Positions 52,027-61,117 of a stretch of DNA of 64,000 nt are shown here, piece after piece; the first letter of the stretch is position 1; every line of letters starts with the position of its first letter. The stretch comes from Natrinema hispanicum (GTDB lineage Archaea; Halobacteriota; Halobacteria; Halobacteriales; Natrialbaceae): NCBI RefSeq assembly GCF_004217335.1, contig NZ_SHMP01000006.1:310001-374000 (forward strand), given 5' to 3'. A program made the translations under genes and the position numbers. Below the pieces are notes generated by a model, which saw only the letters and a list, made by a program, of their open reading frames with translations, was not told the DNA's origin and made no database searches.

Positions 52027-52686
52027 ATGAGTACCATCGCGGAACTCGCCGTCCCTGCCGCCGAGGTTGCACTCGGTGACACGCTCGAGGCGGTGCCCGA
52101 CGTCGACGTGGCGGTCGAACGCGTCGTCGCCGCCGATCCGGGACACGTCATGCCGTACGTCTGGTTTGCCACCGATTCATCGACGCTTGCAGCCGTCGAC
52201 GACGCACTGGCAGCCGATCCGAGCGTCGACGACGCGACCCGCCTCGTCACTCGTGACGACACCGCACTGTACCGGATCGAGTGGATCGACGACGTCGCTG
52301 TTACGGTCGCTCTGTTGACCGACGCGCACGCGACGGTGCTCGACGTAACCGTCGAGAAGACGCGGTGGCAGTTCCGCATGCTTTTCGACGACCGGGCAGC
52401 ACTCTCGCGTACCTACGAGTTCGCGACCGAGCAGGGACTTTCCATCGAGATCTTGCGTATCAACCGACTCGAGGAGCGTCGCCATGGCCGGTTCGGCCTC
52501 ACCGACGCCCAGTACGAATCGCTGATCGCGGCCCTCGAGTACGGCTATTATGAGATTCCCCGCGAGATGGACATGGACGAACTCTCGGACGAACTCGACA
52601 TCTCCCATCAGGCGCTCTCTGAGCGGCTTCGCCGCGCCCATCGGACGCTCGTCGAGGAACTCGTCACGCTCGACGAGCTGTCGTGA
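52027..52686 (+). CDS. Bat-like HTH transcriptional regulator (HTH-10 family)
   Basis: 219 residues. The C-terminal HTH-10 domain is clear: [22 protein letters not shown] (about residues 158-179) then [22 protein letters not shown]. The N-terminal 150 residues form a sensor-like alpha/beta domain typical of bacterio-opsin activator (Bat) paralogues. Ligand and targets unknown. It is divergent from moaA and is followed by a small acidic protein. Confidence 0.85.
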   Translation: MSTIAELAVPAAEVALGDTLEAVPDVDVAVERVVAADPGHVMPYVWFATDSSTLAAVDDALAADPSVDDATRLVTRDDTALYRIEWIDDVAVTVALLTDAHATVLDVTVEKTRWQFRMLFDDRAALSRTYEFATEQGLSIEILRINRLEERRHGRFGLTDAQYESLIAALEYGYYEIPREMDMDELSDELDISHQALSERLRRAHRTLVEELVTLDELS

Positions 52687-52745
52687 CGGGCGACCCGGAG
52701 CCGAACCGGCAGAAAACCTACCTCGCCCACGCTCGAAGCCGACGT

Positions 52746-52967
52746 ATGGACGAGGACATGCTCACAGACCAGCGTCGGCTCGTCGAGCTCATCGAAGCCG
52801 AGGGCTGGGAGGTCACCGATCTCGAGCTCTCGGCATACGACAGCCCGTGGGCCGACGAAGACGATCCCGAGGCGACGGTCACGATCACGGCGCGAAAACC
52901 CTACGAGGGAGAGTCGACTGGGGACGAAGACGACAGTGACGACGAGAACCCGTTCCGACTGAAATAG
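52746..52967 (+). CDS. Small acidic hypothetical protein
   Basis: 73 residues. An alpha/beta N-terminal half (R-R-L-V-E-L-I-E-A-E-G-W-E-V-T-D-L-E-L) and V-T-I-T-A-R-K-P strand precede a low-complexity tail of D, E, G and S. The ATG at 52746 has AAAACCTACC about 28 bases upstream and is preferred; a GTG at 52683 overlapping the regulator's stop (GTGA) would add 21 residues. No family recognised. May be co-expressed with the Bat-like regulator. Confidence 0.55.
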   Translation: MDEDMLTDQRRLVELIEAEGWEVTDLELSAYDSPWADEDDPEATVTITARKPYEGESTGDEDDSDDENPFRLK

Positions 52968-53129
52968 TCCAGCGGCATCGACCGCTGGGCGCTCGCTCGC
53001 GTTCACGCACGGCCGTCGATGGCGGTGTCCGATCTGATCGACCTTCAAATGGCCGCGTTATTCCAGCGTTCGGATAACTAACACAACCAGTATTGGCCGT
53101 GGGTGTCTATGTGACTCACGGCCAACCGA

Positions 53130-53735
53130 ATGACTCTCTCGAACGATCCCGACCTCATCACGTTGCAGCCGGACCAATCGTTCTTCGAGACGCTATATAC
53201 GGCGGCACCGCTGGTGATCGTCGGGACGCGTGACGAAGACGGCTCGGAGGATTTAGCGCCGAAACACATGGCGATCCCGCTGGGCTGGTCGGACCAGTTC
53301 GGGTTCATCTGTACGCCCGAGCACAAAACGTACCGGAACGTCGAGCGCACGGGAGCATTTACCGTCAGCTACCCTCGGCCCGACGACATCCTCGACGCCA
53401 GCCTCGCCGCGGCACCCCGAAGCGCCGAGGGCGACAAACCCTCACTGACGGAAATCGATACGGTCGACGCCGACGCCGTCGATGCGCCCGCCGTGGCTGA
53501 TGCCTACGGCGTCCTCGAGTGCGAACTCGACCAGATCGTCGAGTTTGACGACGGCGAACTCATCGCCGGCACGGTCGTCGGTAAACACGTCCATACCGAC
53601 GCCTACCGCAGCGACGACATCGAGCCCGAGACGCTGTTAGAGCAGGCCCCGGTGTTGGCACACCTCTACCCCGACCGGTTCGCTTCGATCAACGAGAGCC
53701 AGGCGTTCCCGTTCCCGGAGGGCTTCAAGCGATGA
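53130..53735 (+). CDS. Flavin reductase-like (FMN-binding split barrel) protein
   Basis: 201 residues. The flavin reductase-like split-barrel motifs are present: A-A-P-L-V-I-V-G-T-R-D-E-D-G near residues 25-38, L-A-P-K-H-M-A-I-P-L-G-W, then T-G-A-F-T-V-S-Y-P and C-E-L-D-Q-I-V-E near residue 130. It probably binds FMN and may reduce a flavin with NAD(P)H or act on a small substrate. Its stop overlaps the start of the M20 peptidase gene by four bases (ATGA), so it belongs to a three-gene unit. The gene has a 162-base spacer upstream with no repeat. Confidence 0.85.
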   Translation: MTLSNDPDLITLQPDQSFFETLYTAAPLVIVGTRDEDGSEDLAPKHMAIPLGWSDQFGFICTPEHKTYRNVERTGAFTVSYPRPDDILDASLAAAPRSAEGDKPSLTEIDTVDADAVDAPAVADAYGVLECELDQIVEFDDGELIAGTVVGKHVHTDAYRSDDIEPETLLEQAPVLAHLYPDRFASINESQAFPFPEGFKR

Positions 53736-54928
53736 CCGCCTCGGAACCGGAGCCTGAATCCGCCGCCGAACAGCGGATTCAGGAATGGGCACACGCACAT
53801 CGCGAGGACCTGTCGCAGTACCTCCTCGAGCTGGTCGAGCTTGAGACGCCCACGGAGAACCCCGAGACGTTCGACGACTTCTTCGAGCGGCTGGCGAGCG
53901 ACCTCCGCGACAGCGGGCTGGAGACCGAGCGCGTTCCGGGCGACGAGACCGGCGGCCGGCTCGAGGCGTGGTCGCCGGGCCGAGACGATGCCGACGAGAT
54001 CCAGCTCGTGATCGGGCATGCGGACACCGTCTGGCCGCTGGGCACCGCCGAGGAGGACCCACCCGAAGTTCGCGACGACGTCCTCGAGGGCCCGGGCGCA
54101 CTCGACATGAAAGGCGGCCTAGCACAGGCCGTCTTCGCGCTCCGTGCCCTCGACGAGCTCTCGCTCGAGCCGTCGCTGCCGGTTCACGTCCTCGTCTCGA
54201 GCGACGAAGAGATCGGGAGCCCCGAATCCAAGTCCCGGATCATCGACCTCGCAAAGCGGGCGAACCGCGTGTTCGTCCTCGAGCCCGCCAGCGGCCCAGA
54301 AGGCAAGATCAAGACCGCACGGAAAGCGGTCGGCCACTTCACGGTCACGATCGAGGGCAAGGCTGCCCACGCCGGGCTCGAGCCCGAAGAAGGGGCCAGC
54401 GCGACGGAGGAACTCGGGACCGTCATCCATCGGCTCCACGAACTCACCGACATCGACTCGGGTATCACCGTCAACGTCGGCCAGGTGGAAGCGGGACTGC
54501 GATCGAACGTCGTCGCGCCGGAGGCACGGGCTGAAGTCGACGTCCGCGCACCCACCGACGAGGCAGCCGAGGCCGTCGCGGCGGAGATTCGCTCGCTCGA
54601 GGCGACGACGCCGGGGACCGAACTGTCGATCGACGGCGGATTCGGGCGGCCGCCGATGGAGCCGACGGCAGGCAATCGACGCCTCTGGGAACGCGTCCAG
54701 ACGCTCGGAGACCGACTCGGACTCTCGCTCGAGGGGACGCGCTCGGGTGGGGCAAGCGACGGCAACGACGCCAGCCAGCACGCGCCCACGATCGACGGGT
54801 TCGGCGCGGTCGGCGACGGAGCCCACCAGACCTTCGAATACGTGGACCTCGAGGCACTCGTCGACCGGGTCGCGCTGCTTGCCGCCTGTTTGCACGACGA
54901 ACCGCTTCCAACCGACTCACAACCCTGA
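53732..54928 (+). CDS. M20 family metallopeptidase (glutamate carboxypeptidase-like)
   Basis: 398 residues. Zinc ligands of the M20/ArgE/DapE/CPG2 family are visible: G-H-A-D-T (H96, catalytic D98), G-P-G-A-L-D-M-K-G-G (bridging D125) and the catalytic S-S-D-E-E-I-G-S pair (E159-E160). The dimerisation domain is residues 203-320, with G-K-A-A-H-A-G-L-E-P. Close relatives split amino-acid or folate-type amides; here the specific substrate is unknown. No signal peptide, so cytosolic. It sits between the flavin reductase (overlap) and the P-loop gene (nine bases) and is part of an unusual trio. Confidence 0.9.
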   Translation: MTASEPEPESAAEQRIQEWAHAHREDLSQYLLELVELETPTENPETFDDFFERLASDLRDSGLETERVPGDETGGRLEAWSPGRDDADEIQLVIGHADTVWPLGTAEEDPPEVRDDVLEGPGALDMKGGLAQAVFALRALDELSLEPSLPVHVLVSSDEEIGSPESKSRIIDLAKRANRVFVLEPASGPEGKIKTARKAVGHFTVTIEGKAAHAGLEPEEGASATEELGTVIHRLHELTDIDSGITVNVGQVEAGLRSNVVAPEARAEVDVRAPTDEAAEAVAAEIRSLEATTPGTELSIDGGFGRPPMEPTAGNRRLWERVQTLGDRLGLSLEGTRSGGASDGNDASQHAPTIDGFGAVGDGAHQTFEYVDLEALVDRVALLAACLHDEPLPTDSQP

Positions 54929-54937
54929 ATTTTAGAC

Positions 54938-55945
54938 ATGCACGCAGACGTTCATACGTCAGTCACACGAATCGCCGACCTCGAGCACCGTTCGTACGAC
55001 ATCGAATCCCAACCCACGTCGGAGTGGGAGACGGGAGATTACGTCTTCGCCCGCGTGACCAAACGCCCCAACCCCGGCGTCAGGGTCGAGAACCCACAGG
55101 GCCGACGCGTCGAACTGATGGAGGGTGAGACGATCGTCGGCGCGCTGGGGACCCGTCGCGCGACCCGTGAGCTGGTCGGCAGCTGGCGGGATGTCGGCGA
55201 CGATGGCCTGTTGAATATCCTGACCGGGGGCGGCGTTCTCGGTCGCGTCACCTCGGCGTCGCCGTTCAGTAAGTCGCCGGTCGAAGTCGAATACGAGGGC
55301 CACGTCGTCGTCGACGACGACATCGCCCGGATGCGCGAGTACGGCCTGACGGCGACATCGACACCCTCTAACGTGCCGGTCGTCCTCGTCCTCGGCACGA
55401 GCATGTCAGCCGGCAAGACCATGACCGGCCGGGTGATCACCCGCGTACTCGTCGAAAACGGGTACGACGTCGCCGCCTGCAAACTGACGGGCGCGGGCAC
55501 CTACGGCGACGTGTTGTCGATGGAGGTCGCGGGCGCAGACCCCATCTACGACTTCGTCGACGCGGGCCTGCCGACGACGGTCGTCCCAGAAGACACCTTC
55601 CGAGAGGCTGTCCGGCCTGTCTTCGATCGGCTGCAGGAGTCGGACGTTATCGTCGCAGAGGTCGGTGCCAGCCCGCTCGAGCCATACAACGGGGAAGCCG
55701 TCGTCGACATGCTCGAGGATCACGTCGCGTTCACAGTCCTCTGTGCGTCCGACCCCTACGCAGTCGTCGGGATCGAGGAGGCGTTCGGGCACTCGCCCGA
55801 CCTCGTGGCGGGGATCACGACGAACACGACCGCTGGCGTCGACCTCGTCGAGGAACTCGTCGACTGTTCGGCACTCAATGTCCAGAACGAGGCGGCCAAG
55901 GAACCGCTCGAGGAGTTGCTCCTCGAGGCGCTGGCCGACGCTTAG
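54938..55945 (+). CDS. P-loop protein of unknown function (DUF1611-like architecture)
   Basis: 335 residues. The N-terminal half (residues 1-145) is a beta-rich domain (G-D-Y-V-F-A-R-V and G-V-R-V-E-N-P-Q-G-R). The C-terminal half is a P-loop NTPase-like domain with Walker A G-T-S-M-S-A-G-K-T at residues 153-161 and then V-D-A-G-L-P-T-T and an E-V-G-A-S-P-L-E-P strand near 225. The split resembles DUF1611-type proteins but the Walker A differs, so the label is weak. It ends at a TAG that overlaps the convergent rtcB stop by two bases. Likely acts with the M20 peptidase and flavin reductase; function unknown. Confidence 0.65.
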   Translation: MHADVHTSVTRIADLEHRSYDIESQPTSEWETGDYVFARVTKRPNPGVRVENPQGRRVELMEGETIVGALGTRRATRELVGSWRDVGDDGLLNILTGGGVLGRVTSASPFSKSPVEVEYEGHVVVDDDIARMREYGLTATSTPSNVPVVLVLGTSMSAGKTMTGRVITRVLVENGYDVAACKLTGAGTYGDVLSMEVAGADPIYDFVDAGLPTTVVPEDTFREAVRPVFDRLQESDVIVAEVGASPLEPYNGEAVVDMLEDHVAFTVLCASDPYAVVGIEEAFGHSPDLVAGITTNTTAGVDLVEELVDCSALNVQNEAAKEPLEELLLEALADA

Positions 55946-57402
55946 CCTTTGATGTTACAGACGGGGAACGTCCGCGCGACCTTGTCGCCGATGCCCAGTT
56001 CGTCCGAGACGCGGACGACCTCGTCGACGTCCTTGTAGACGCCCGGCGCTTCCTCGGCGACCGTCGCGCCCGACTGGGCCTTGACGTAGATCTGCTCCTG
56101 TTCCTCGAGTTCCTGCTGGACGTCGCCGCCCCAGTACTCGTTTTTGGCCTGCGTGCGGCTCATCAGCCGGCCCGCGCCGTGGGCGGTCGACCCGAACGTG
56201 AGATCCATCGAGTTTGCGCCACCCCGAAGGACGTAGCTGCCCGCACCCATGCTTCCGGGGATGATGATGGGCTGGCCGACGTCCCGGTAGGCTTTCGGCA
56301 CGTCGGGATGGCCGGCGGGGAACGCTCGCGTCGCGCCCTTGCGGTGGACGTAGAGTTCGCGCTCCTCGCCGTCGACCGTGTGGGTCTCCTTTTTGGCGAT
56401 GTTGTGGGCCACGTCGTACAGCAGGTCCATCTCCATGTCCTCCCACGAGCGGTCGAAGACGCGCTCGAAGACCTGCCGCGTGCGGTGCATGATCAGCTGG
56501 CGGTTGACCCACGCGAAGTTGATCGCCGCGTTCATCGCGCCGTAGTAGTCCTCAGCCAGCTGTGAACCCGCGGGTGCGGCCGCGAGTTCCTTGTCTGGCA
56601 ACTGGTTCAACAGCCCCTGGTGTTGCTGTTCGATCTTCCGCAGGTAGTCGTTACAGGTCTGATGGCCCAGCCCGCGCGAGCCACAGTGGATCAAGACGAC
56701 GATCTGGTCTTCGGAAAGGCCGAACGCCTCGCCGACCTCGTCGTCGAAGACGTCGGTCACGCGCTGGACCTCGAGGAAGTGATTCCCCGATCCCAGCGAG
56801 CCGATCTGGTTCTTCCCGCGGTCTTTGGCCTTCTGGCTGATCTTCGAGGGATCAGCACCCTCGCGCATCCCTTCGTCCTCACAGTGGAGCAGGTCGTCCT
56901 CGACGGCGTAGTCGTGCTCGAGCGCCCAGTCGACGCCGCGGGCGAGGATCTCGTCGACGGTGTCGACGCCGGCCTCGACGACTCCGCCGCCGCCGAGTCC
57001 CGACGGAATGTTGGCAAAGAGAGAGTCGACGAGTTCCTCCTCGTGACCACGAAGGTCGTCGTAGGTCAGGTTCGTCCGCATCATCCGGACGCCGCAATTG
57101 ATGTCGTAGCCGACCGCTCCCGGCGAAATACAACCGTTTTCGGCGTCGAGCGCACCCACTCCGCCGACCGGGAAGCCATAGCCCTGATGCCCGTCGGGCA
57201 TACAGATCGCGTGGTTCGTGATGCCGGGCAGATGGGTCGTGTTTTTGATCTGCTCTAGGGTCTTGTCCTCCTTGATTTCCTCGAGGAGCGCTTCGCTCGC
57301 GAGCACCCGTGCGGGAGCGCGCATGCCGTCTTCCTGGGGAATCTCCCAGACGTACTCGCGCACCCGCTCGAGCGTGATGCCGTTTGCGTCGAAGGTGGTC
57401 AT
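55942..57402 (-). CDS. rtcB: tRNA-splicing ligase RtcB
   Basis: 486 residues, without an intein. RtcB landmarks: H-A-I-C-M-P-D-G-H-Q-G-Y-G-F-P-V-G-G-V near residues 63-81, Y-D-I-N-C-G-V-R (metal-binding cysteine), H-C-G-S-R-G-L-G-H and G-S-M-G-A-G-S-Y-V near the guanylylation site. It joins tRNA exons with 2',3'-cyclic phosphate ends, using GTP and Mn2+. Archease, its activating factor, lies upstream on the same strand. The ATG at 57402 is used because M-T-T-F-D-A-N-G begins the family core. Many archaeal rtcB genes carry inteins; this one does not. Confidence 0.96.
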   Translation of the reverse strand: MTTFDANGITLERVREYVWEIPQEDGMRAPARVLASEALLEEIKEDKTLEQIKNTTHLPGITNHAICMPDGHQGYGFPVGGVGALDAENGCISPGAVGYDINCGVRMMRTNLTYDDLRGHEEELVDSLFANIPSGLGGGGVVEAGVDTVDEILARGVDWALEHDYAVEDDLLHCEDEGMREGADPSKISQKAKDRGKNQIGSLGSGNHFLEVQRVTDVFDDEVGEAFGLSEDQIVVLIHCGSRGLGHQTCNDYLRKIEQQHQGLLNQLPDKELAAAPAGSQLAEDYYGAMNAAINFAWVNRQLIMHRTRQVFERVFDRSWEDMEMDLLYDVAHNIAKKETHTVDGEERELYVHRKGATRAFPAGHPDVPKAYRDVGQPIIIPGSMGAGSYVLRGGANSMDLTFGSTAHGAGRLMSRTQAKNEYWGGDVQQELEEQEQIYVKAQSGATVAEEAPGVYKDVDEVVRVSDELGIGDKVARTFPVCNIKG

Positions 57403-57528
57403 ACGCGAACGTCCGTCCGCCGTCAAGAAAGATGTTCGTCTCTCGCATCGCCGATCGGCCGCTGGCCTGCGGTTCGGCGTTCCGGGTCGGCGTCTCGAGA
57501 CGACCCGCCGACTCGATGGAACTGTCGC

Positions 57529-57960
57529 TTAGACGTCGAAGACGACGTACGCTTCCCAGCCGCCGTCGTCGGTGCGCTCGAGGGACATCTCGGAGTAGGT
57601 CACGGCCTTCACTTCGCGGGCGTCGATCTCAGCGAGGGGGACACCACGGGCACTGGCCTCGAGCGACCACTCCTCGGTGCCGTCGGCTGACTCGACGTCG
57701 ATCGAGTCGACGCGGTGGGCGACGGGGAGTTCCGCTCGAACGTCGCGCAGGTAGATCAGTTCGTCGAGGTAGTCGAACAACAGCGCCTCGCGGCCTTCGG
57801 CGGTGACGGACAGCGAAAAGCGCTCACCGCTTTCGGTCGGGATTTCGTCACAGGAGGCGGCCGCGAGGCCGTCGGCCACCGCGCCGACTGTCGCCTCGAG
57901 TGAGTCGCCGGTTGCCGAGACCGCAACGTCGGCCGTGTGGTCGCGCAGTTCGAATCCCAT
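57529..57960 (-). CDS. Archease (RtcB-activating protein)
   Basis: 143 residues. The archease metal-site residues are D-H-T-A-D at positions 7-11 and the terminal aspartate of V-F-D-V. R-D-V-R-A near residue 72 and the V-K-A-V-T-Y-S-E-M motif near 118 are also typical. It promotes guanylylation of RtcB. Located 127 bases upstream of rtcB, on the same strand, so they are likely co-expressed. Confidence 0.95.
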   Translation of the reverse strand: MGFELRDHTADVAVSATGDSLEATVGAVADGLAAASCDEIPTESGERFSLSVTAEGREALLFDYLDELIYLRDVRAELPVAHRVDSIDVESADGTEEWSLEASARGVPLAEIDAREVKAVTYSEMSLERTDDGGWEAYVVFDV

Positions 57961-58114
57961 GGCCCCGTTTCGTCGGCCGACTTTCTATGCCCATCGTTTC
58001 GACGTATCGTCAGCAGTGATCATTCGGACATGAGGTATGTGAACTGCCGCCTCTGGCAGGCTATCGCTGGCTCTGTCGGCCGTGTCTGACGACCCGCACA
58101 CCGACTGCCGGTGG

Positions 58115-58123
58115 AATTATATT
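58115..58123 (+). promoter_or_regulatory. TATA box of the GNAT gene
   Basis: AATTATATT is centred 27-28 bases before the GTG at 58147, supporting a leaderless GTG start. Confidence 0.6.
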
Positions 58124-58146
58124 GACGACGCTGGTAGAGCATAATA

Positions 58147-58623
58147 GTGAGCGTCAACATCGACAGTCGGGTCGTCGCCCCGGGGAGCGACGATTTGGTC
58201 GACGAAGCCTGGCAGCTAAAGGAGGAGATCAATCGTCAGGAAGACGTGCTCAAGCAGCGGTATGATTTCTTTACTGACGCGTACCGCCGGTCGAAAGTCT
58301 ACTGTTACGTACAGGACGAGGCCCTCATCGGGTTCGCCGCCGTTCGACGCGACGGCTACATTCTCTTTCTGGCAGTCTCCCCGGACCATCGCGGAGAAGG
58401 CATTGGGAAGCGACTCATCGCCCACGTCGCGGACGACCACGAGACGATTACGTGTCACGCCCGGACGAGCAACGAGAACGCGTTGCAGTTCTACGAACAC
58501 CTCGGCTTCGAGATCAAACGCCGGATCGACAACTACTACGAAGACGGCGGCGACGCCTACTACCTGAAACTCGGCTCGGACGTCGGGCTCGCCGATCGCA
58601 TCTCCGATCTCATCCGGCGCTGA
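58147..58623 (+). CDS. GNAT family N-acetyltransferase
   Basis: 158 residues. The acetyl-CoA-binding motif A is V-S-P-D-H-R-G-E-G-I-G-K-R-L near residues 78-91, and motif B includes E-N-A-L-Q-F-Y-E-H-L-G-F-E, giving a RimI-like GNAT fold. Substrate unknown; it may acetylate protein N-termini or a small molecule. The GTG start at 58147 is placed exactly downstream of a TATA box. Next gene is priS, 82 bases on. Confidence 0.85.
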   Translation: MSVNIDSRVVAPGSDDLVDEAWQLKEEINRQEDVLKQRYDFFTDAYRRSKVYCYVQDEALIGFAAVRRDGYILFLAVSPDHRGEGIGKRLIAHVADDHETITCHARTSNENALQFYEHLGFEIKRRIDNYYEDGGDAYYLKLGSDVGLADRISDLIRR

Positions 58624-58704
58624 CACTGACGCGTCCGCCACGCTCCGTCTCGCAGGGACAGTCCAATACAGTTATACCCGACCCACGATGAGTAGGCGAA
58701 GCGT

Positions 58705-59880
58705 ATGGAAGAGCGAACGAGGGCCTATCTTCGCGGGCGATTTCGCGACCACTACCGCCGGACGGAAATCACGCCGCCGCCCGCGGCCAACGAACGCGAG
58801 TGGGGCTATATTCCCTGGACGGACGGCCCGGACACGACGATGGTCCGCCACCGTTCGCTGCTCGAGTTAGGCGATCTCTCGGAGTTTCTCGTCCGCAAGC
58901 GCCCGCGCCACGTCTACTTCTCCGCGGGGCGCTTTCGCGACCCCGGCGCGAGTTCGATGCACGAAAAAGATTGGCAATCTGCGGATCTCGTCTTCGACTT
59001 GGACGCCGATCACCTGCCGTCGGTCACGCTCGGCGAGGACAGCTACGCCGAGATGCTCGCGAAATGTAAGGACGCCCTCGGTCGTCTCCTCGAGTTCCTC
59101 GAGGACGACTTCGCCTTCGAGAACCTCGAGATCGTCTTCTCGGGCGGGCGGGGCTATCACGTCCACGTCCGCGACGAGAACGTGTTGCACCTCGAGCGGG
59201 AACACCGTCGCGAGATCGTCGACTACGTCCGCGGCATCGGCCTCGAGTACGACGAACTGATCGAGACCGAGACCGTCGCCGGCCTCGGGCGAAAAACACC
59301 GACCGAGCGCCGTACCCTCCAGATCGAGGGTGGCTGGGGGGCTCGTATCCACGACCACTTCATGGCCTTCATCGACGAGTTGCTCGCAATGGAGGAAGAC
59401 GCAGCCCTCGAGCGCCTCCAGTCGTTCGACGGTATCGGCGAGGGGAAAGCGACGGCGACGCTGAACGCGGCCCGAAACAACCGCGAGGGGCTCGAGGCGG
59501 GTAACGTCACCGTCCACACCGCGATCGCACAGTTAGCCGAGCGGTTCGCGAGCAAAGCCGTCGAGCGGGACAACGCGCCCATCGACGAACCCGTCACGAC
59601 CGACACGAACCGACTCATCCGGTTGCCGGGCAGTCTCCACGGCGGGAGCGGGCTGAAAACGGTCCGCCTCGCACGCGACGAAATCGACGATTTCGACCCG
59701 CTCGTCGACGCCGTCCCCGAGACCTTTGTCGGCCATGAGATCACCGTCGACGTCACTGACGGCGGCGAGGTCGAACTTTGTGGAGATAGCTTTACAGTCG
59801 CGGAGGGAGACCAAACACTACCCGAGTACGTCGCCGTGTTCCTGATGGCACGCGGCCGCGCCGAGAAGGAGAAAGAATGA
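58705..59880 (+). CDS. priS: DNA primase small subunit PriS
   Basis: 391 residues, archaeal/eukaryotic-type primase catalytic subunit. The catalytic acid motif is F-D-L-D-A-D (residues 97-102), followed by F-S-G-G-R-G-Y-H-V-H-V near residue 148 and R-L-P-G-S-L-H-G-G-S-G-L near residue 306. It synthesises RNA/DNA primers for replication together with PriL, which is not in this window. It overlaps gins51 by four bases, a known archaeal arrangement. Confidence 0.97.
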   Translation: MEERTRAYLRGRFRDHYRRTEITPPPAANEREWGYIPWTDGPDTTMVRHRSLLELGDLSEFLVRKRPRHVYFSAGRFRDPGASSMHEKDWQSADLVFDLDADHLPSVTLGEDSYAEMLAKCKDALGRLLEFLEDDFAFENLEIVFSGGRGYHVHVRDENVLHLEREHRREIVDYVRGIGLEYDELIETETVAGLGRKTPTERRTLQIEGGWGARIHDHFMAFIDELLAMEEDAALERLQSFDGIGEGKATATLNAARNNREGLEAGNVTVHTAIAQLAERFASKAVERDNAPIDEPVTTDTNRLIRLPGSLHGGSGLKTVRLARDEIDDFDPLVDAVPETFVGHEITVDVTDGGEVELCGDSFTVAEGDQTLPEYVAVFLMARGRAEKEKE

Positions 59881-60890
59881 ATTTAGACGAGTTGCGTTCG
59901 GTCCAGAGCAAGGAGCGAAAGAAAGACAGCCTTCAGAATCTGCGCCCCTCGTTCTATCAGGAGGTCGGCGAGTACATCGCCGACTTGGAGGACGAACGCG
60001 ACCGCGTCGCCGAGCAGGCCGACGACCCCTTTTCCTCGCCCGAAGTCGGTCGGCTAACCGATGAGATCGAGACCGCCAAAGACGTCGTCGAGGCGATCTA
60101 CGAGCGCCGCATGGGGAAACTCGTCAAGCAGGCCAGCCTCGCTGCGGCCGGCATGGCCGCCGACGACGAGGGGCTGACTGCTGAAGAAGCGGACCTCTTT
60201 GACGACCTCGTCGACCGCATCAGCGCGAACAAAAGTCGGGTGCTGGATGTCCTCGAGGGCGTCGAGGAATCGCCCACGGAAGCCGGAGGCGACACGACCG
60301 CGGCGGCTGACGAGTCGACACGCCTCGACTCGCACTCGCCCGAGCCAGCACCCGACCAGCCGTCTGCTGACGAGTCGACACGCCTCGACTCGCACTCGCC
60401 CGAGCCAGCACCCGACCAGCCGTCTGCTGACGACGCCCCACCCATCCCGCCAGAAGAACCACCGGCAGACAGTGATCCCGCCGCCGGCGAGGATCCAACA
60501 GGAGATGCCTCGAGCGGTGTCTCGCCTGCGGACGTCATGGGCGGGGACGGCCCGCCGATCGGTGGTGCGGACGGAGTCGATGGGGACGCGATGGCCGATT
60601 CGGCAGTGGCCAGTCCGTCGCAGTCAGCAGAACGTGAAGATGCTATCGACGGCGCTGCATCGAACGCTGACACTGCCGACTCGACAGCCGCGGAATCCGA
60701 CGCTGAGTCGTCTGCTGACAGCGAGGCCGCCACCGTCGATCGGACGACCGTCAGGATTACCCGCGACATTGGCGAGATCCTCGGCGTCGACGACCGCGAG
60801 TACACGCTGACCAGCGACGACATCGTCACGCTGCCGGAGCAAAATGCCGCGCCGCTCGTCGAACGGGAGGCAGCCGAACGCCTCGAGTAA
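59877..60890 (+). CDS. gins51: GINS subunit Gins51 (DNA replication)
   Basis: 337 residues. The alpha-helical GINS A domain covers about residues 1-115 (R-P-S-F-Y-Q-E-V-G-E-Y-I and Y-E-R-R-M-G-K-L). A B domain is placed at the C-terminus (V-R-I-T-R-D-I-G-E-I-L-G-V-D-D near residue 290, then D-D-I-V-T-L-P). Between them is a 165-residue linker of D, A, S, P, E and G that includes an exact tandem duplication of a 20-residue unit. Gins51 is part of the CMG-like helicase complex with MCM and GAN/Cdc45. The start overlaps the priS stop (ATGA). Confidence 0.93.
   Translation: MNLDELRSVQSKERKKDSLQNLRPSFYQEVGEYIADLEDERDRVAEQADDPFSSPEVGRLTDEIETAKDVVEAIYERRMGKLVKQASLAAAGMAADDEGLTAEEADLFDDLVDRISANKSRVLDVLEGVEESPTEAGGDTTAAADESTRLDSHSPEPAPDQPSADESTRLDSHSPEPAPDQPSADDAPPIPPEEPPADSDPAAGEDPTGDASSGVSPADVMGGDGPPIGGADGVDGDAMADSAVASPSQSAEREDAIDGAASNADTADSTAAESDAESSADSEAATVDRTTVRITRDIGEILGVDDREYTLTSDDIVTLPEQNAAPLVEREAAERLE
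60306..60425 (+). repeat. Exact 60-bp tandem duplication inside gins51
   Basis: Two identical 60-bp copies (60306-60365 and 60366-60425), in frame, encode a duplicated 20-residue unit beginning A-D-E-S-T-R-L-D-S-H and ending A-P-D-Q-P-S. The identity at third positions shows a recent event in the disordered linker between the two GINS domains. Confidence 0.9.
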
Positions 60891-61117
60891 CGAGTTGTGA
60901 CCGCCGGCACTACTGTCGACCACCAGCCAGTGACGACGCGGTCGCGGTGTCTGGCTCGTTGCTGACAATAATCATGTACGTGTGTTGAATGGATGGCGCT
61001 GCTTGTCCAATAGTAGCCACCATATTTTCTTATAACGGGCCGTTTGACCAACTGTCACAGACATAGTTTCCGGTAGCGAACCATAACGCATACAATAGCC
61101 GTCGCTAACTCGGAGGC

